This document shows positions 28,042-38,999 of a DNA stretch of 64,000 nt, piece after piece (position 1 is the first letter of the stretch; each line of letters opens with the position of its first letter). The position numbers were made by a program, and so were the translations under genes. Source of the DNA: Gallionella sp. (GTDB taxonomy: Bacteria; Pseudomonadota; Gammaproteobacteria; Burkholderiales; Gallionellaceae); contig JAQTTV010000006.1 of assembly GCA_028710565.1 (NCBI GenBank), forward strand, positions 62,001 through 126,000, written 5' to 3'. Under the pieces are notes generated by a model. The model searched no databases, was not told where the DNA came from, and saw only the letters and a program-made list of their open reading frames with translations.

Positions 28042-30225
28042 ATGGCGGATATTGTTTCAGCAGAACAGCTCATAGAAGAAGTTTCATCCTACCTGAGTTC
28101 TCAAGATATCGAGATGGTTAGGCAGGCAATTGAGTTTAGTCGCGTTGCACATGTGGGGCAGACGCGACAGTCGGGTGAGTCTTACGTCACACACCCGATC
28201 GCGGTCGCTCGCATACTCACGCCATTTCGTTTGGATGTGCAGACCATTGTTGCTGCTTTGTTGCATGACGTGGTGGAAGACACGGACATTACGACAGAAG
28301 AAATTGCAGCTAAGTTTGGCAAGGGGGTCGCCACCTTGGTGGATGGCTTAAGCAAGCTGGACAAAGTATTTTTTGAAACACGGGAAGATGCGCAAGCAGA
28401 AAATTTCCGCAAAATGCTGATGTCGATGGCGCAAGATGTTCGCGTGGTGCTCATCAAGTTGGCCGATCGCTTACACAATATGCGCACCTTGGGTGCGATG
28501 TCTGATGATAAGCGTGAACGTATCGCCGAAGAAACACTACAAATATATGCCCAAATTGCTTACCGCATGGGGCTGCATGATATTTATCAAGAATTACAAG
28601 ATTTAAGTTTTAAGAATCTGCATCCAAAGATATACCAAGAATTGTCAGATGCACTCGCCATTACGCGTAATAAACGTCGTGTGGTGCTGGATGAAGTGAA
28701 AAAGAAGCTGGAAGATAGACTCAAAGAACATAATATTCTTGCCGTTGTATCAGGTCGTCAAAAAAGCTTTTTTAGTATTTACCAGAAGATGCGTGAGAAA
28801 TCGCTCGCGTTTAACGAAGTATTCGATGTTTTTGCGTTTCGGGTTTTAGTCAATACGCTACCTGAGTGCTACCTCAGCTTAGGCGCGCTGCATAGTTTGT
28901 ATAAGCCTATGCCAGGCAAATTTAAGGACTATATTGCCATTCCTAAAGAGAATGGCTATCAGTCGTTGCATAGCACGTTGATGGTGCCACCCGAAAAAAT
29001 CAGCAAAAATCATCCCACTTTCAATTCAGATGCGGTGAGCCCCTCTGAAACTCCCATCGAAATACAAATTAGAACGCACGAAATGCACAAAATTTGCGAT
29101 GTGGGTGTGGCATCTCATTGGTTGTATAAGAGCGGCGACAATACAATTCGTGAATTTCATCAGAATACGCATAAATGGTTGCAAGAGTTGTTGGATAGAC
29201 TCAACCGCAGTGGCGATTCTTCAGTGTTGATGGATAATTTGCGCGTCGATTTATTCCCAGGCGAAGTGTATGTATTTACCCATACGGGGAAAATTCGCTC
29301 TTTGCCGCGCGATGCAACCGCACTGGATTTTGCTTACAACTTGCATGAAAAAATTGGCACACATTGCACGGGCGCAAAAGTGAATCATGCCGAAGTACCG
29401 CTCGATACCGTATTGTTTAATGGCGATCGTGTCGAGATCCTGTTGGATGACGACGCCGAGCCCAAACTGGCTTGGTTAGATTTTGTCACCACCGCACGAG
29501 CACGGAGTTATATCAGCCATTACTTCAAAACCACGTACTACGATGACATGGTATCGAGAGGCAGAAGCCTGCTCGAACAAACGTGCCTTGCGATCAATAT
29601 CGTGTTGCCAGAGATCAAAGAAGCGCAGTGGCAAAAGCTCCTCAAAGACACCAAGGTCAAAACGCGGGAAGACATACTGGCTGACATCGGGATTGGTGAT
29701 CGCCACGCGGTATTGGTCGCACGTCGACTGGCGCAAGCATCAGACATCAATCTGGGTGATGTGGCACAGAAACTACCCGCTATTATCATTAAAGGTACGG
29801 AAGGTGGACCGATACGTTTTGCGAACTGTTGCAACCCGATACCAGGCGATCCTATTGTCGGCGAATTTCAACGTCGGAAGGGGTTGTTGGTGCATACGCA
29901 AGATTGCCCAAGTTTACAACGGGGCTACAGTGTGCCCAGTGCTTTAAATTTGGAATGGGATCACGACATTAAACGTCTATTCCCTGTAAATTTCAGCATT
30001 CAGGCGCACAACCAGCCTGGGGTATTGGCAAAAGTATCAGCGGCCATTGGTGATGCTGGCTTCAATATCGAAAACCTCAACATGGACAATGAAGGCAAAT
30101 ATGCTTGGTTGCATTTCACTTTGAAAGTAAGCAATACGCAGCAACTCGCTACAATCAAAGAAGGCATCCGAAAATATCCAGAAATCATCGCCGTCATTCG
30201 AGAGAAAGAAAGTCCTTCTAAATAA
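28042..30225 (+). CDS. spoT: bifunctional (p)ppGpp synthetase/hydrolase
   Basis: HD domain HDVVEDTDITTEEI, synthetase domain, TGS and ACT domains. Confidence 0.95.
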   Translation: MADIVSAEQLIEEVSSYLSSQDIEMVRQAIEFSRVAHVGQTRQSGESYVTHPIAVARILTPFRLDVQTIVAALLHDVVEDTDITTEEIAAKFGKGVATLVDGLSKLDKVFFETREDAQAENFRKMLMSMAQDVRVVLIKLADRLHNMRTLGAMSDDKRERIAEETLQIYAQIAYRMGLHDIYQELQDLSFKNLHPKIYQELSDALAITRNKRRVVLDEVKKKLEDRLKEHNILAVVSGRQKSFFSIYQKMREKSLAFNEVFDVFAFRVLVNTLPECYLSLGALHSLYKPMPGKFKDYIAIPKENGYQSLHSTLMVPPEKISKNHPTFNSDAVSPSETPIEIQIRTHEMHKICDVGVASHWLYKSGDNTIREFHQNTHKWLQELLDRLNRSGDSSVLMDNLRVDLFPGEVYVFTHTGKIRSLPRDATALDFAYNLHEKIGTHCTGAKVNHAEVPLDTVLFNGDRVEILLDDDAEPKLAWLDFVTTARARSYISHYFKTTYYDDMVSRGRSLLEQTCLAINIVLPEIKEAQWQKLLKDTKVKTREDILADIGIGDRHAVLVARRLAQASDINLGDVAQKLPAIIIKGTEGGPIRFANCCNPIPGDPIVGEFQRRKGLLVHTQDCPSLQRGYSVPSALNLEWDHDIKRLFPVNFSIQAHNQPGVLAKVSAAIGDAGFNIENLNMDNEGKYAWLHFTLKVSNTQQLATIKEGIRKYPEIIAVIREKESPSK

Positions 30226-30260
30226 CAAAACAGCCCACGAAATCCGTGGGCTGTTTTGTT
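30224..30260 (+). terminator. Rho-independent terminator after spoT
   Basis: AACAAAACAGCCCACG-aaat-CGTGGGCTGTTTTGTT. Confidence 0.9.
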
Positions 30261-30343
30261 AAGGCGTTGAGTCTATTAGTCGTTAGCCTCTAGTTTTTAG
30301 TTGTGAGGATGGATTCACCTTGCCAATGAACAGCTTATTACAG

Positions 30344-31090
30344 CTATTCTGCGCTCATCCACCCTTTTAACGCATCCATTTGTCGATATTGTGTCAGGTC
30401 GATATGTAACGGGGTGATTGAGACAGAGTTTGCGGCAAGTGCGTGGAAGTCTGTTCCCTCCCCCGCATCTTGCGCCTTACCTGCAGCCCCCACCCAATAA
30501 ACTGTTTCGCCTTGTGGATTGCTGGCTTTAATTACAGGTTCAGCTTTATGACGTTTACCTAAACGAGTGACGTGCATTCCTTGCAATGCTGAATAGGGTA
30601 CATTGGGTACATTGACATTTAACAGCCACGGTTCCGTATGAGTTTGTGCAGCAAAGCGTTGTACCAATTCCACAGCAACTTGGGCGGCTGTTTCATAATG
30701 TATCAAGTTTTTACCGACCAATGACAGCGCGATAGAGGGAATACCTAACAATAAGCCTTCCGTTGCCGCCGCAACTGTTCCCGAATAAATCGTATCATCT
30801 CCCATATTCGCGCCAGCATTAATGCCTGACACCACCATATCAGGCTGATACGCCAACATGCCTGTAACCGCGAGATGCACGCAATCCGTTGGCGTGCCAT
30901 TGACGTAATAAAATCCGTTGGCCGCTTGCCGCAATTTAAGTGGCCGATCCAAAGTCAAGGAATTACTTGCACCGCTGCGATCGCGCTCAGGGGCAACCAC
31001 CACCACTTCCGCTACTTTACTTAAATGTGCCGCAAGACAGGCTAATCCAGGGGCAAAATAGCCGTCGTCATTACTGATTAAAATACGCAT
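30344..31090 (-). CDS. surE: 5'-nucleotidase SurE
   Basis: [44 protein letters not shown]. Confidence 0.95.
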   Translation of the reverse strand: MRILISNDDGYFAPGLACLAAHLSKVAEVVVVAPERDRSGASNSLTLDRPLKLRQAANGFYYVNGTPTDCVHLAVTGMLAYQPDMVVSGINAGANMGDDTIYSGTVAAATEGLLLGIPSIALSLVGKNLIHYETAAQVAVELVQRFAAQTHTEPWLLNVNVPNVPYSALQGMHVTRLGKRHKAEPVIKASNPQGETVYWVGAAGKAQDAGEGTDFHALAANSVSITPLHIDLTQYRQMDALKGWMSAE

Positions 31091-31135
31091 TTTAGTGATC
31101 CTTGCGTGAGTTTAGAAGATGAAATGGACAGAAGC

Positions 31136-31179
31136 GCGCAATTAAAAAAACCAGCCTAAGCTGGTTTTTTTAATTGCGC
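31136..31179. terminator. perfect 20-bp-arm terminator hairpin
   Basis: GCGCAATTAAAAAAACCAGC-ctaa-GCTGGTTTTTTTAATTGCGC. Confidence 0.9.
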
Positions 31180-31190
31180 TGAACAACGTA

Positions 31191-31289
31191 TTATTTATTG
31201 CTTGCGAACAACTGTGTCAACATCCATCCAGCAAATGCGATTGCCATTGCCATTGTACCGACGGCGCAGATTGTAGCGATAATACCCAT
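31191..31289 (-). CDS. 32-aa single-TM microprotein
   Basis: MGIIATICAVGTMAMAIAFAGWMLTQLFASNK preceded by GGGAGGAG Shine-Dalgarno and followed by a strong terminator. Confidence 0.65.
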   Translation of the reverse strand: MGIIATICAVGTMAMAIAFAGWMLTQLFASNK

Positions 31290-31546
31290 TTTTTTCTCCT
31301 CCCAAGAGATTACATTGAACACAACAACTAAAAAACGACTAGGCGTGAATCGTAGCATAATTTTCCATGACCACAAGGTATTTTCGTGATGCAAATTACA
31401 AATAACATGCCCATTTCCCAGTAAAAACATCGACCATTTCTCCCTCATATTCACCTTTTGACTCACTGGTTTAGTAAGGTATCGTTTAAAAATACAGCCT
31501 AATTTCGGTTAAACTGCACGCCTTACGATTGAACGAGATTAAACTC

Positions 31547-32635
31547 ATGTCTGGGAATACTTTTGGTACTTTATTTACCGTCACTTCTTTTGGGGAATCA
31601 CACGGTGCGGCAATAGGCTGCGTGGTAGATGGTTGCCCTCCTGGGCTGTCACTCTGCGAAGCAGATATTCAAGTAGAACTGGATAGACGCAAGCCTGGCA
31701 CCTCTCGTCACGTCACACAACGCCGCGAATCCGATACCGTTGAAATCTTGTCTGGAATATTTGAAGGCAAAACGACAGGCACGCCCATCGCATTACTCAT
31801 CCGTAATGAAGATCAACGCAGCAAGGATTACGGCAATATCGCCGAGACCTTCCGCCCTGGACATGCTGATTACACTTATACCCAAAAATACGGCGTACGC
31901 GATCATCGCGGCGGTGGTCGCTCTTCCGCACGCGAAACGGCGGTGCGCGTAGCAGCAGGCGCGATTGCTAAAAAATGGCTTAATGAACGTTATGGTGTCG
32001 TCATCCGTGGCTATCTGTCGCAATTGGGTGACATAGAGCTCCCCTTCCAAAGTTGGGACGGTGTGAACAGCAATCCATTTTTCTCCGCGAATGCCGACAA
32101 GATTGCTGAGCTGGAAAGCTATATGGATGCGCTACGCAAGTCAGGCGACTCCATTGGCGCGAAGCTCAGTGTCGTGGCAGAAAATGTGCCCGTCGGTTGG
32201 GGCGAACCCGTGTATGACCGCCTGGATGCCGAAATCGCCTACGCGCTGATGGGCATCAATGCCGCCAAAGGCGTGGAAATCGGCGCAGGTTTTGGGTGTG
32301 TGACGCAACGTGGTAGCGAGCACGGCGACGAAATGACCCCCAACGGTTTTTTATCCAACCACGCAGGCGGGATTTTGGGTGGCATTTCCACAGGGCAATC
32401 CATCGTGGCGCACGTCGCCATCAAACCCACCTCCAGCATCCGCATCCCGCGCCAGTCGATTAACCGATCAGGTGAGGCCGTGATGGTTTCCACCGAAGGT
32501 CGCCACGATCCTTGTGTGGCGATCCGAGCGACCCCGATTGCCGAAGCGATGTTGGCATTGGTGCTAATCGACCACGCCTTGCGCCATCGCGCGCAAAATG
32601 CCGATGTGGTGTGTACGACACCGAAAATTCAATAA
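31547..32635 (+). CDS. aroC: chorismate synthase
   Basis: [40 protein letters not shown]. Confidence 0.96.
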   Translation: MSGNTFGTLFTVTSFGESHGAAIGCVVDGCPPGLSLCEADIQVELDRRKPGTSRHVTQRRESDTVEILSGIFEGKTTGTPIALLIRNEDQRSKDYGNIAETFRPGHADYTYTQKYGVRDHRGGGRSSARETAVRVAAGAIAKKWLNERYGVVIRGYLSQLGDIELPFQSWDGVNSNPFFSANADKIAELESYMDALRKSGDSIGAKLSVVAENVPVGWGEPVYDRLDAEIAYALMGINAAKGVEIGAGFGCVTQRGSEHGDEMTPNGFLSNHAGGILGGISTGQSIVAHVAIKPTSSIRIPRQSINRSGEAVMVSTEGRHDPCVAIRATPIAEAMLALVLIDHALRHRAQNADVVCTTPKIQ

Positions 32636-32693
32636 GGATAACTCGTTCACATACGCTTGAAAAACATGGGGATGAATTCGCACCTAAACCATT

Positions 32694-32737
32694 ACTCCCC
32701 TCGCCCACTTGTGGGAGAGGGGCTGGGGGAGAGGGAA
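32694..32737. repeat. family D palindromic repeat
   Basis: ACTCCCCTCGCCCACTTGTGGGAGAGGGGCTGGGGGAGAGGGA. Confidence 0.7.
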
Positions 32738-32771
32738 TTCGTGTAGATATTTGTGCCACTAGGAGAACATC

Positions 32772-33302
32772 ATGGCTTTGCCCCCACTAGATAGTTTCAA
32801 TGACGACGACTGGTCAGTCGTACCACCATTTGCCTTGATCTCCTATCTGGTCGCGGCGGTGTTGATCTTATGGCTGGCAAACACAGGCGAGGGTTGGGTG
32901 TACTTGCTGGACAATGCCAACTTGGCGTTCCACGAGGCAGGGCATCCTATTTTCAGCGTATTAGGTGAAAGCATTACGGTGTATGGCGGGACGATGGGGC
33001 AGCTGGCCTTTCCACTGGCTGCGGCGTGGACGTTTCGCCGTCAGCATGTGACCACATCGTATGCCTTTTCACTGCTGTGGCTGGGTGAGAACTTGTTCAA
33101 CATCGCCCGCTATATGGCGGATGCCCGCGCCCAAATTTTGCCCTTGGTGGGCAATGGCGAACATGACTGGACTGAAATTTTCAGTCGTTGGCACGTGTTG
33201 GGCAGCGACACCACCATTGCGGGCTTGGTGCGTTTTCTCGGCTGGGTCATTATTATCAGCACAGGGCTTTGGTTAGCCTATCGCAAACAACAAAACGACT
33301 GA
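32772..33302 (+). CDS. membrane protein with HEAGH motif
   Basis: NLAFHEAGHPIFSVLGE and several hydrophobic segments. Confidence 0.6.
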   Translation: MALPPLDSFNDDDWSVVPPFALISYLVAAVLILWLANTGEGWVYLLDNANLAFHEAGHPIFSVLGESITVYGGTMGQLAFPLAAAWTFRRQHVTTSYAFSLLWLGENLFNIARYMADARAQILPLVGNGEHDWTEIFSRWHVLGSDTTIAGLVRFLGWVIIISTGLWLAYRKQQND

Positions 33303-33402
33303 TTCCAGCCCCTTTTTCACCCTAAATACCTGAATAACTGCGCCCTTAGTTGCTCGCGGTGTTAAAATCGCGCTCCAAAAATTTTTACTGATTGAGTTTG
33401 TC

Positions 33403-35001
33403 ATGCTTGCTACCGCGAATATCACCATGCAGTTTGGGGCTAAGCCCTTGTTTGAAAACGTGTCCGTCAAATTTGGCGACGGTAACCGCTATGGGCTAAT
33501 CGGCGCAAATGGCTGCGGCAAATCGACCTTTATGAAAATTTTGGGCGGCGATTTGGAGCAAACATCGGGCAATGTGATGTTGGACAAAGACGAACGCTTG
33601 GGTAAATTACGCCAAGATCAGTTTGCTTACGAAGACATGCGCGTGTTGGATGTGGTGATGATGGGTCACGCAGAAATGTGGGCAGCGATGTCCGAACGCG
33701 ATGCGATTTATGCCAATCCCGATGCGTCCGAAGAAGATTACATGCGCGCCGCCGACTTGGAAGCCGAATTTGCCGAATACGACGGCTATACCGCCGAACC
33801 CCGTGCGGGCGAATTGTTGTTGGGCGTGGGCATTCCCATTGACTTGCACCACGGCCCGATGCGCGAAGTTGCCCCAGGTTTTAAATTGCGCGTGCTGTTG
33901 GCGCAGGCGTTGTTTTCTAATCCAGACATTTTGCTGTTGGACGAACCGACCAATAACTTGGACATCAATACCATTCGCTGGCTGGAAGATATTCTCAATG
34001 CGCGCACCTGCACCATGGTGATTATTTCCCATGACCGCCATTTCTTGAACAGCGTGTGTAGCCACATGTCCGATTTGGACTACGGTAAAATCACCACGTA
34101 TCCAGGCACTTACGACGAATATATGATGGCGGCGACGCAAGCGCGTGAGCAGCAATCTGCCGACAATGCTAAAGCCAAGGAAAAAGTCGCTGAATTGAAA
34201 GCCTTCGTGGCGCGCTTCTCGGCGAATGCGTCCAAGGCGAAACAAGCGACTTCGCGCGCACGTCAAATCGACAAAATCAAAATCGAAGACATCAAACCGT
34301 CCAGCCGCCAATATCCGTTTATTCGCTTTGAATACGACGAACGTGAAAAACTACATCGTACTGCCGTGGAAGTGCAACACATGTCCAAAGGATTCGACAA
34401 GATGTTGTTTTCAAATGTCAATTTCCGTATCGACGCGGGCGAACGCGTGGCGATTATCGGCCCAAACGGGATTGGTAAAACCACCTTGCTGCGTTGCTTG
34501 GCAGGTGACTTAGCCCCTGATACAGGCGACATCAAATGGACGGAAAAAGCCAAAATCGGTTATTACGCCCAAGATCACAGTGCAGATTTTGCCAAAGACG
34601 AACTGATGACCGACTGGATGACGTGGTGGCGCGGTCCAAATGATGACGACCAAACCGTGCGCGCCACCTTGGGACGCTTGTTGTTCTCAGGCGACGACAG
34701 CAAGAAAAACGTCAAAGTCTTGTCAGGCGGCGAAAAAGGTCGGATGTTGTTCGGCAAGCTGATGTTGCAACGCAACAACGTGTTGCTGATGGACGAACCG
34801 ACCAACCACATGGACATGGAATCCATCGAATCGCTCAACACCGCGCTGCTGGAATACAAAGGCACCGTGCTGTTCGTCAGTCATGACCGAGAATTCGTCA
34901 GCTCCTTAGCCACACGCATTATCGAAATCTCCAGCAAAGGCGTGACGGATTACCACGGCACGTATGAAGAATACTTACGTGACCAAGGGGCGACGATTTA
35001 A
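33403..35001 (+). CDS. ABC-F family ATPase (YbiT-like)
   Basis: two ABC domains: [45 protein letters not shown]. Confidence 0.92.
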   Translation: MLATANITMQFGAKPLFENVSVKFGDGNRYGLIGANGCGKSTFMKILGGDLEQTSGNVMLDKDERLGKLRQDQFAYEDMRVLDVVMMGHAEMWAAMSERDAIYANPDASEEDYMRAADLEAEFAEYDGYTAEPRAGELLLGVGIPIDLHHGPMREVAPGFKLRVLLAQALFSNPDILLLDEPTNNLDINTIRWLEDILNARTCTMVIISHDRHFLNSVCSHMSDLDYGKITTYPGTYDEYMMAATQAREQQSADNAKAKEKVAELKAFVARFSANASKAKQATSRARQIDKIKIEDIKPSSRQYPFIRFEYDEREKLHRTAVEVQHMSKGFDKMLFSNVNFRIDAGERVAIIGPNGIGKTTLLRCLAGDLAPDTGDIKWTEKAKIGYYAQDHSADFAKDELMTDWMTWWRGPNDDDQTVRATLGRLLFSGDDSKKNVKVLSGGEKGRMLFGKLMLQRNNVLLMDEPTNHMDMESIESLNTALLEYKGTVLFVSHDREFVSSLATRIIEISSKGVTDYHGTYEEYLRDQGATI

Positions 35002-35009
35002 TACTAATC

Positions 35010-35140
35010 CCCCTCGCCCGCCAGCAATAGCATTCCCTCCCCCTAGCAGGGGGAGGGTTAGGGTGGGGGTAGAAATGGTTCATTACAGCACAACGCTTCA
35101 ACCCCCATCCCAGCCTTCCCCCTGCTAGGGGGAAGGAGTT
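35010..35140. repeat. inverted repeat pair CCCCCTAGCAGGGGGAGGG..CCCCCTGCTAGGGGGAAGG
   Basis: two palindromic halves flanking an AT-rich centre, intergenic between ybiT-like gene and murI. Confidence 0.65.
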
Positions 35141-35228
35141 GCACATATATTGATTATTTTCAAATCATCATGTTAGCTCTGTTTTTTCTAGGTGCATCCG
35201 CCTGCGTGCATGAAAGGCTTATCAAGAC

Positions 35229-36032
35229 ATGCAGCAAACCATAGGTGTTTTTGATTCTGGTGTCGGCGGCTTGTCCGTGCTGCACCATATTCGCCACACG
35301 CTGCCGCATCATCGTCTCATTTATGTTGCCGATTCGGGACACGTTCCCTACGGCGACAAAACGCCTGCTTACATCACCGAACGCTCACACACCCTCACTC
35401 GCTTTCTGATTGAACAAGGCGCGCACGCCATTGTCATCGCCTGCAACACCGCCACCGCCGCTGCGGTTGCCAGCTTGCGTGACCACTTCACCTTGCCCAT
35501 CATCGGCATGGAACCCGCTGTCAAACCTGCCGTTGCAGCGACCCATCGTGGTGTCGTCGGCGTATTGGCGACCATAGGCACTTTAGAAAGTGCCCGCTTT
35601 GCGGCTTTGTTGGGGAAATATGCGGGGGCAGTTGAAATCGTCACCCAAGGTTGCCCAGGGCTGGTAGAACAAGTTGAGCGGGGCGAGTTACACACCCCCA
35701 AAACGCGAGAATTGGTTGCGCGCTATGCCTTGCCGCTATTGGCACGCGGCGCAGACACCTTGATTTTGGGCTGCACCCACTATCCCTTTCTCAAGCCGCT
35801 GATACGCGAAGTGGTGGGCGAAAACATCACCCTCATCGACACAGGCGAAGCCGTCGCCCGACACCTAAAGCTGCGTATCCAAAGCGAATTACCGCCCCAC
35901 TTTTCACCCGCCACCCTGACCCCAGACGCACAATTTTTCACCAGCGGCGACGTGGTGCGCGGCAGGGAAATTATGTCGTTGTTGTGGGGGAATGAGGTTG
36001 AGGTCAGGGCTTTACCACTACCGTTCGCCTGA
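35229..36032 (+). CDS. murI: glutamate racemase
   Basis: IGVFDSGVGGLSVL, VIACNTATAAA, LGCTHYPFLKPLI. Confidence 0.95.
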   Translation: MQQTIGVFDSGVGGLSVLHHIRHTLPHHRLIYVADSGHVPYGDKTPAYITERSHTLTRFLIEQGAHAIVIACNTATAAAVASLRDHFTLPIIGMEPAVKPAVAATHRGVVGVLATIGTLESARFAALLGKYAGAVEIVTQGCPGLVEQVERGELHTPKTRELVARYALPLLARGADTLILGCTHYPFLKPLIREVVGENITLIDTGEAVARHLKLRIQSELPPHFSPATLTPDAQFFTSGDVVRGREIMSLLWGNEVEVRALPLPFA

Positions 36033-36049
36033 GAACTTAAGGAAATTCC

Positions 36050-36232
36050 ATGGAAACCAGCGAATCACAAACTGACTTCATCACCCGCGCTTTACTTGCT
36101 CGTGATGAAGCTAAAGCCACAGACGAGTATTACAGCGCGGAACAAGTGCTACGCGAATTGGATGATTTATTGGCGGGCGTATCCACAAATCATTCAGCTT
36201 GCGAGAACTTACCCTTGCAAATCATCCAATGA
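36050..36232 (+). CDS. small antitoxin-like protein (RelB/ParD-type)
   Basis: RALLARDEAKATDEYYSAEQVLRELDDLLA; no toxin directly downstream on the same strand. Confidence 0.45.
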   Translation: METSESQTDFITRALLARDEAKATDEYYSAEQVLRELDDLLAGVSTNHSACENLPLQIIQ

Positions 36233-36577
36233 CACGCCCAACGCCCGCGCTAGAGCTTTAAGCGTTTTCACCGCCCCTTGTCGTTTGCCCGTTTCAATTT
36301 GGCACAAATAAGCGGTGCTAATCCCCGCTTGGGCTGCCAACGCGTCTTGCGTCAATTGGTGATGTTCGCGCCATGCTTTAACAGGATGCGCCCCTGCAAG
36401 CAATTGATTCACCACCGCGCTAGGCACGCGAAACCCCGTATCTGCCGCCTTGGCTTGGTCATACAAAGCCTCGTCGCCACGCTCCTCCAGCAACGCTGCC
36501 ATGCGTATAAACAAAGGCATCGGCACAATCGCATATTCGCGTTGCCCATTGCGTTCAATAAATTGGATATTTGTCAT
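36209..36577 (-). CDS. XRE-family HTH antitoxin
   Basis: VKAWREHHQLTQDALAAQAGISTAYLCQIETGKRQG. Confidence 0.85.
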   Translation of the reverse strand: MTNIQFIERNGQREYAIVPMPLFIRMAALLEERGDEALYDQAKAADTGFRVPSAVVNQLLAGAHPVKAWREHHQLTQDALAAQAGISTAYLCQIETGKRQGAVKTLKALARALGVSLDDLQG

Positions 36578-36828
36578 TTGTAAACCCCTCCGCGTGGTGC
36601 GATAGCTAACACATAAATCACCAGCTTATCTCCTTGAATTTCATAAATAATCCGCCAATCCCCCACACGCAGCCGATAACCATCACGCCCAATCAATTTT
36701 TTGACCTGAGGCATGGCAAAAGGATTTGCGGCAAGCTGTTCGATTTTGCTGACAATGCCAAGTTGCACATTGCGCGGCAAAACTTTTAAAGCCTTCACTG
36801 CATCGCGGGAGTATTCGATTTTAAACAT
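36574..36828 (-). CDS. RelE/ParE-family toxin
   Basis: MFKIEYSRDAVKALKVLPRNVQLGIVSKIEQLA..GYRLRVGDWRIIYEI. Confidence 0.87.
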   Translation of the reverse strand: MFKIEYSRDAVKALKVLPRNVQLGIVSKIEQLAANPFAMPQVKKLIGRDGYRLRVGDWRIIYEIQGDKLVIYVLAIAPRGGVYK

Positions 36829-37126
36829 GATGCACATTAGCTTTTAGCTAATAATTAGTCAAGTTTTGCTATGATGAAAAAGCACAAACTTTTTCATACA
36901 GTTTGTGTATATTGCTCCAGTCCGCCGACTATAATGCTTCGCCTGTATGCGATCACGCACCAACTCCAGCAGCATAGGGGCGTGGGGTGCTGAGTTAGCA
37001 GAAGAGAATGACCTGTTTCAATTTCGATGTACTGTTAAATCAATTGGTTGCAGTACGGCAAGATATTTTATACAGAAGAAGTTCTGTCTTTTTCATGTTG
37101 AACCATTAAAATTGAGAGGGAATTAC

Positions 37127-37375
37127 ATGAAAGATAAACACGAAAAAAAGGATGACTCTCCTGATTGGGACGAATTTTTTGAGCGAAAGCTCAAGTCATT
37201 AAGTACAAGGGAAATTGAAGAAATTATAGCGAGGGCACTTGGAGAGGCTGTTGATGCAACTTATCAAGTTGAAATTAAGACCATCAACTTTGAGCCTGTT
37301 CAGGATGCATTTTCATCTGACTCAACGGAACTAAAAATTCTAATACGCAAAAAGCCAGAGAAATTGCCATTTTGA
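37127..37375 (+). CDS. hypothetical 82-aa charged protein
   Basis: ORF with GAGAGGG RBS upstream of MKDKHEKKDDSPDW. Confidence 0.45.
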   Translation: MKDKHEKKDDSPDWDEFFERKLKSLSTREIEEIIARALGEAVDATYQVEIKTINFEPVQDAFSSDSTELKILIRKKPEKLPF

Positions 37376-37537
37376 ATACGCACATCTGGAATTATGATCC
37401 CCATAGCTTCCAGAGCTGACGCGCTATCAAGGCCTAACAAGGTCAAAGTGCTATTATAAAATTTGGCGAAACTGAGCAGATGGAAAGAATATCTTGTCGC
37501 ATGTCTGACAAAATAAAACTATGTATAGGAGGTTTTT

Positions 37538-37984
37538 ATGAATGCCGTTAATGCAGCAAGGCTGGTTGTGCTTCTTCAGTATCAAGCGGGAAAAGCGACG
37601 AGTCATCTTGCGCTTCAGAAATTATTGTTCTACTGCCATGCATATCATATGGCATTTTTGAATAAGCCGTTATTTAATGAAACTGTGGAGGCATGGGCTT
37701 ACGGCCCAGTTGTTCAATCAGTTTATCAAAAATATACAGGCTACGGCTCGCAGACAATAACTCCTGAGGACTTCGATATATCCCAAGTAGCTGCACCCCA
37801 AGAGACATTGCGTATTATGTCGCTTGTTCTTAGTCGCTACGGGTCTTTCTCCCCAATGGAATTAGTCAATATGACACACCAAGAGTCACCTTGGAAAGAA
37901 GCTTATTCTTCTGGCCAAAACAACATCATTGAAAACGACACCATTAAAAACTACTACCAACAGTTCATAACTAATGGGCAATAA
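37538..37984 (+). CDS. Panacea (DUF4065/SocA-like) domain protein
   Basis: LALQKLLFYCHAYHMAFLNKPLFNETVEAWAYGPVVQSVYQKYTGYG. Confidence 0.83.
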   Translation: MNAVNAARLVVLLQYQAGKATSHLALQKLLFYCHAYHMAFLNKPLFNETVEAWAYGPVVQSVYQKYTGYGSQTITPEDFDISQVAAPQETLRIMSLVLSRYGSFSPMELVNMTHQESPWKEAYSSGQNNIIENDTIKNYYQQFITNGQ

Positions 37985-38399
37985 ATCAGAGAGTTTCGGC
38001 ATAAATCTGAGCGAAATCAAAGAAGATTTGTCCGTTCCTGTACCTACAGAAGATATAGTCATACCGAGAACCCCATTGTATTGTTTACAGAATTTAGCTG
38101 CGAATAAGAAAAAATTAAATCTTGATGCTACTGACAAGGCTAAACTTTTTGACTTGCTCGTTGAGCTTTCTGATAGATCAGCACAACTTGGAGTAAATCG
38201 TGCGCTAACGGAGTGGACGGGAAAAGATTATAAACTGAGGGATGATTGGGAAAATAAGTATGGCGAAGGAAGAAGTTATTACTCTCTGCGCGTTCACAAT
38301 AAAAGTGCATTTAGAGTTTGTAATACGCAAAACGATCTGTCTGAAAATGCTTCATCCGTTGTTTTTCGCGTTTGGGATGTTGTAAACGAAAAAAATTAA
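37974..38399 (+). CDS. uncharacterised protein coupled to Panacea gene (candidate toxin)
   Basis: 11-bp overlap with the upstream Panacea ORF; no recognised domain. Confidence 0.5.
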   Translation: MGNKSESFGINLSEIKEDLSVPVPTEDIVIPRTPLYCLQNLAANKKKLNLDATDKAKLFDLLVELSDRSAQLGVNRALTEWTGKDYKLRDDWENKYGEGRSYYSLRVHNKSAFRVCNTQNDLSENASSVVFRVWDVVNEKN

Positions 38400-38501
38400 A
38401 ATTACCTAACCCAGCCCGCGTAGGTCGCAATCGTTATTGCGCCGTATGTGATTCGTTTTGCCATTAACCATTCGGCGCAATGCCCTTCGCTTATTGTCGC
38501 C

Positions 38502-38999
38502 CTACGGCAACTGGTTCTGCTTCGGTGATTCAGCAGCTTTCTCTGAACTCAATTGTGGGCGTTGCGCCCAGCGCACCACGAGATACAAAACCCCTAACAA
38601 CAACGCGCCACCTTCCCACAAAATCACTTCCCGCATCGGAGGGGCGACTTCCAGCACGGGTAAGGTGATGACTTTGCGCAACATCCCGACCAACGCCACC
38701 ACCACAAACGTATCGACCTCCAGTTTGCCGCCTTCCAAATAGCGAATCTCGGCGGTAATCAGTGCGGACACCGTCCACAGCAACATTAACGTCCCCAGCG
38801 CGTGCAAGAAGCCATGCACCAGATTATTCGCTTGGATGGATTCGCGTAAGTCCATGAAAAATAACCATGTAAACATCAATACCGAAATAGCCAATGCCAG
38901 CCCGATGATAATGTGCGCCACGCCGTTCAGCCACAACATCGCCGAAATCGTCACCCGATTGATGGCACGCAATTGTTTAGGAAAGTTTTCGTCGCTCAT
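38502..38999 (-). CDS. PsiE-like phosphate-starvation-inducible family membrane protein
   Basis: multi-TM; RYLEGGKLEVDTFVVVALVGMLRKVI. Confidence 0.65.
   Translation of the reverse strand: MSDENFPKQLRAINRVTISAMLWLNGVAHIIIGLALAISVLMFTWLFFMDLRESIQANNLVHGFLHALGTLMLLWTVSALITAEIRYLEGGKLEVDTFVVVALVGMLRKVITLPVLEVAPPMREVILWEGGALLLGVLYLVVRWAQRPQLSSEKAAESPKQNQLP

Noticed and set aside
17037-30303. Short AACTAAAAACTAACGACTAAC (17039-17060) and its inverted relative at 30274-30301
   Set aside because: Low-complexity TTAGTCGTTAG-type sequence; too short and degenerate to call an element without a genome-wide search
33607-34311. 234-aa minus-strand ORF inside the ABC-F gene
   Set aside because: Antisense to a strongly conserved two-domain ATPase; composition (His/Val rich) typical of shadow ORFs
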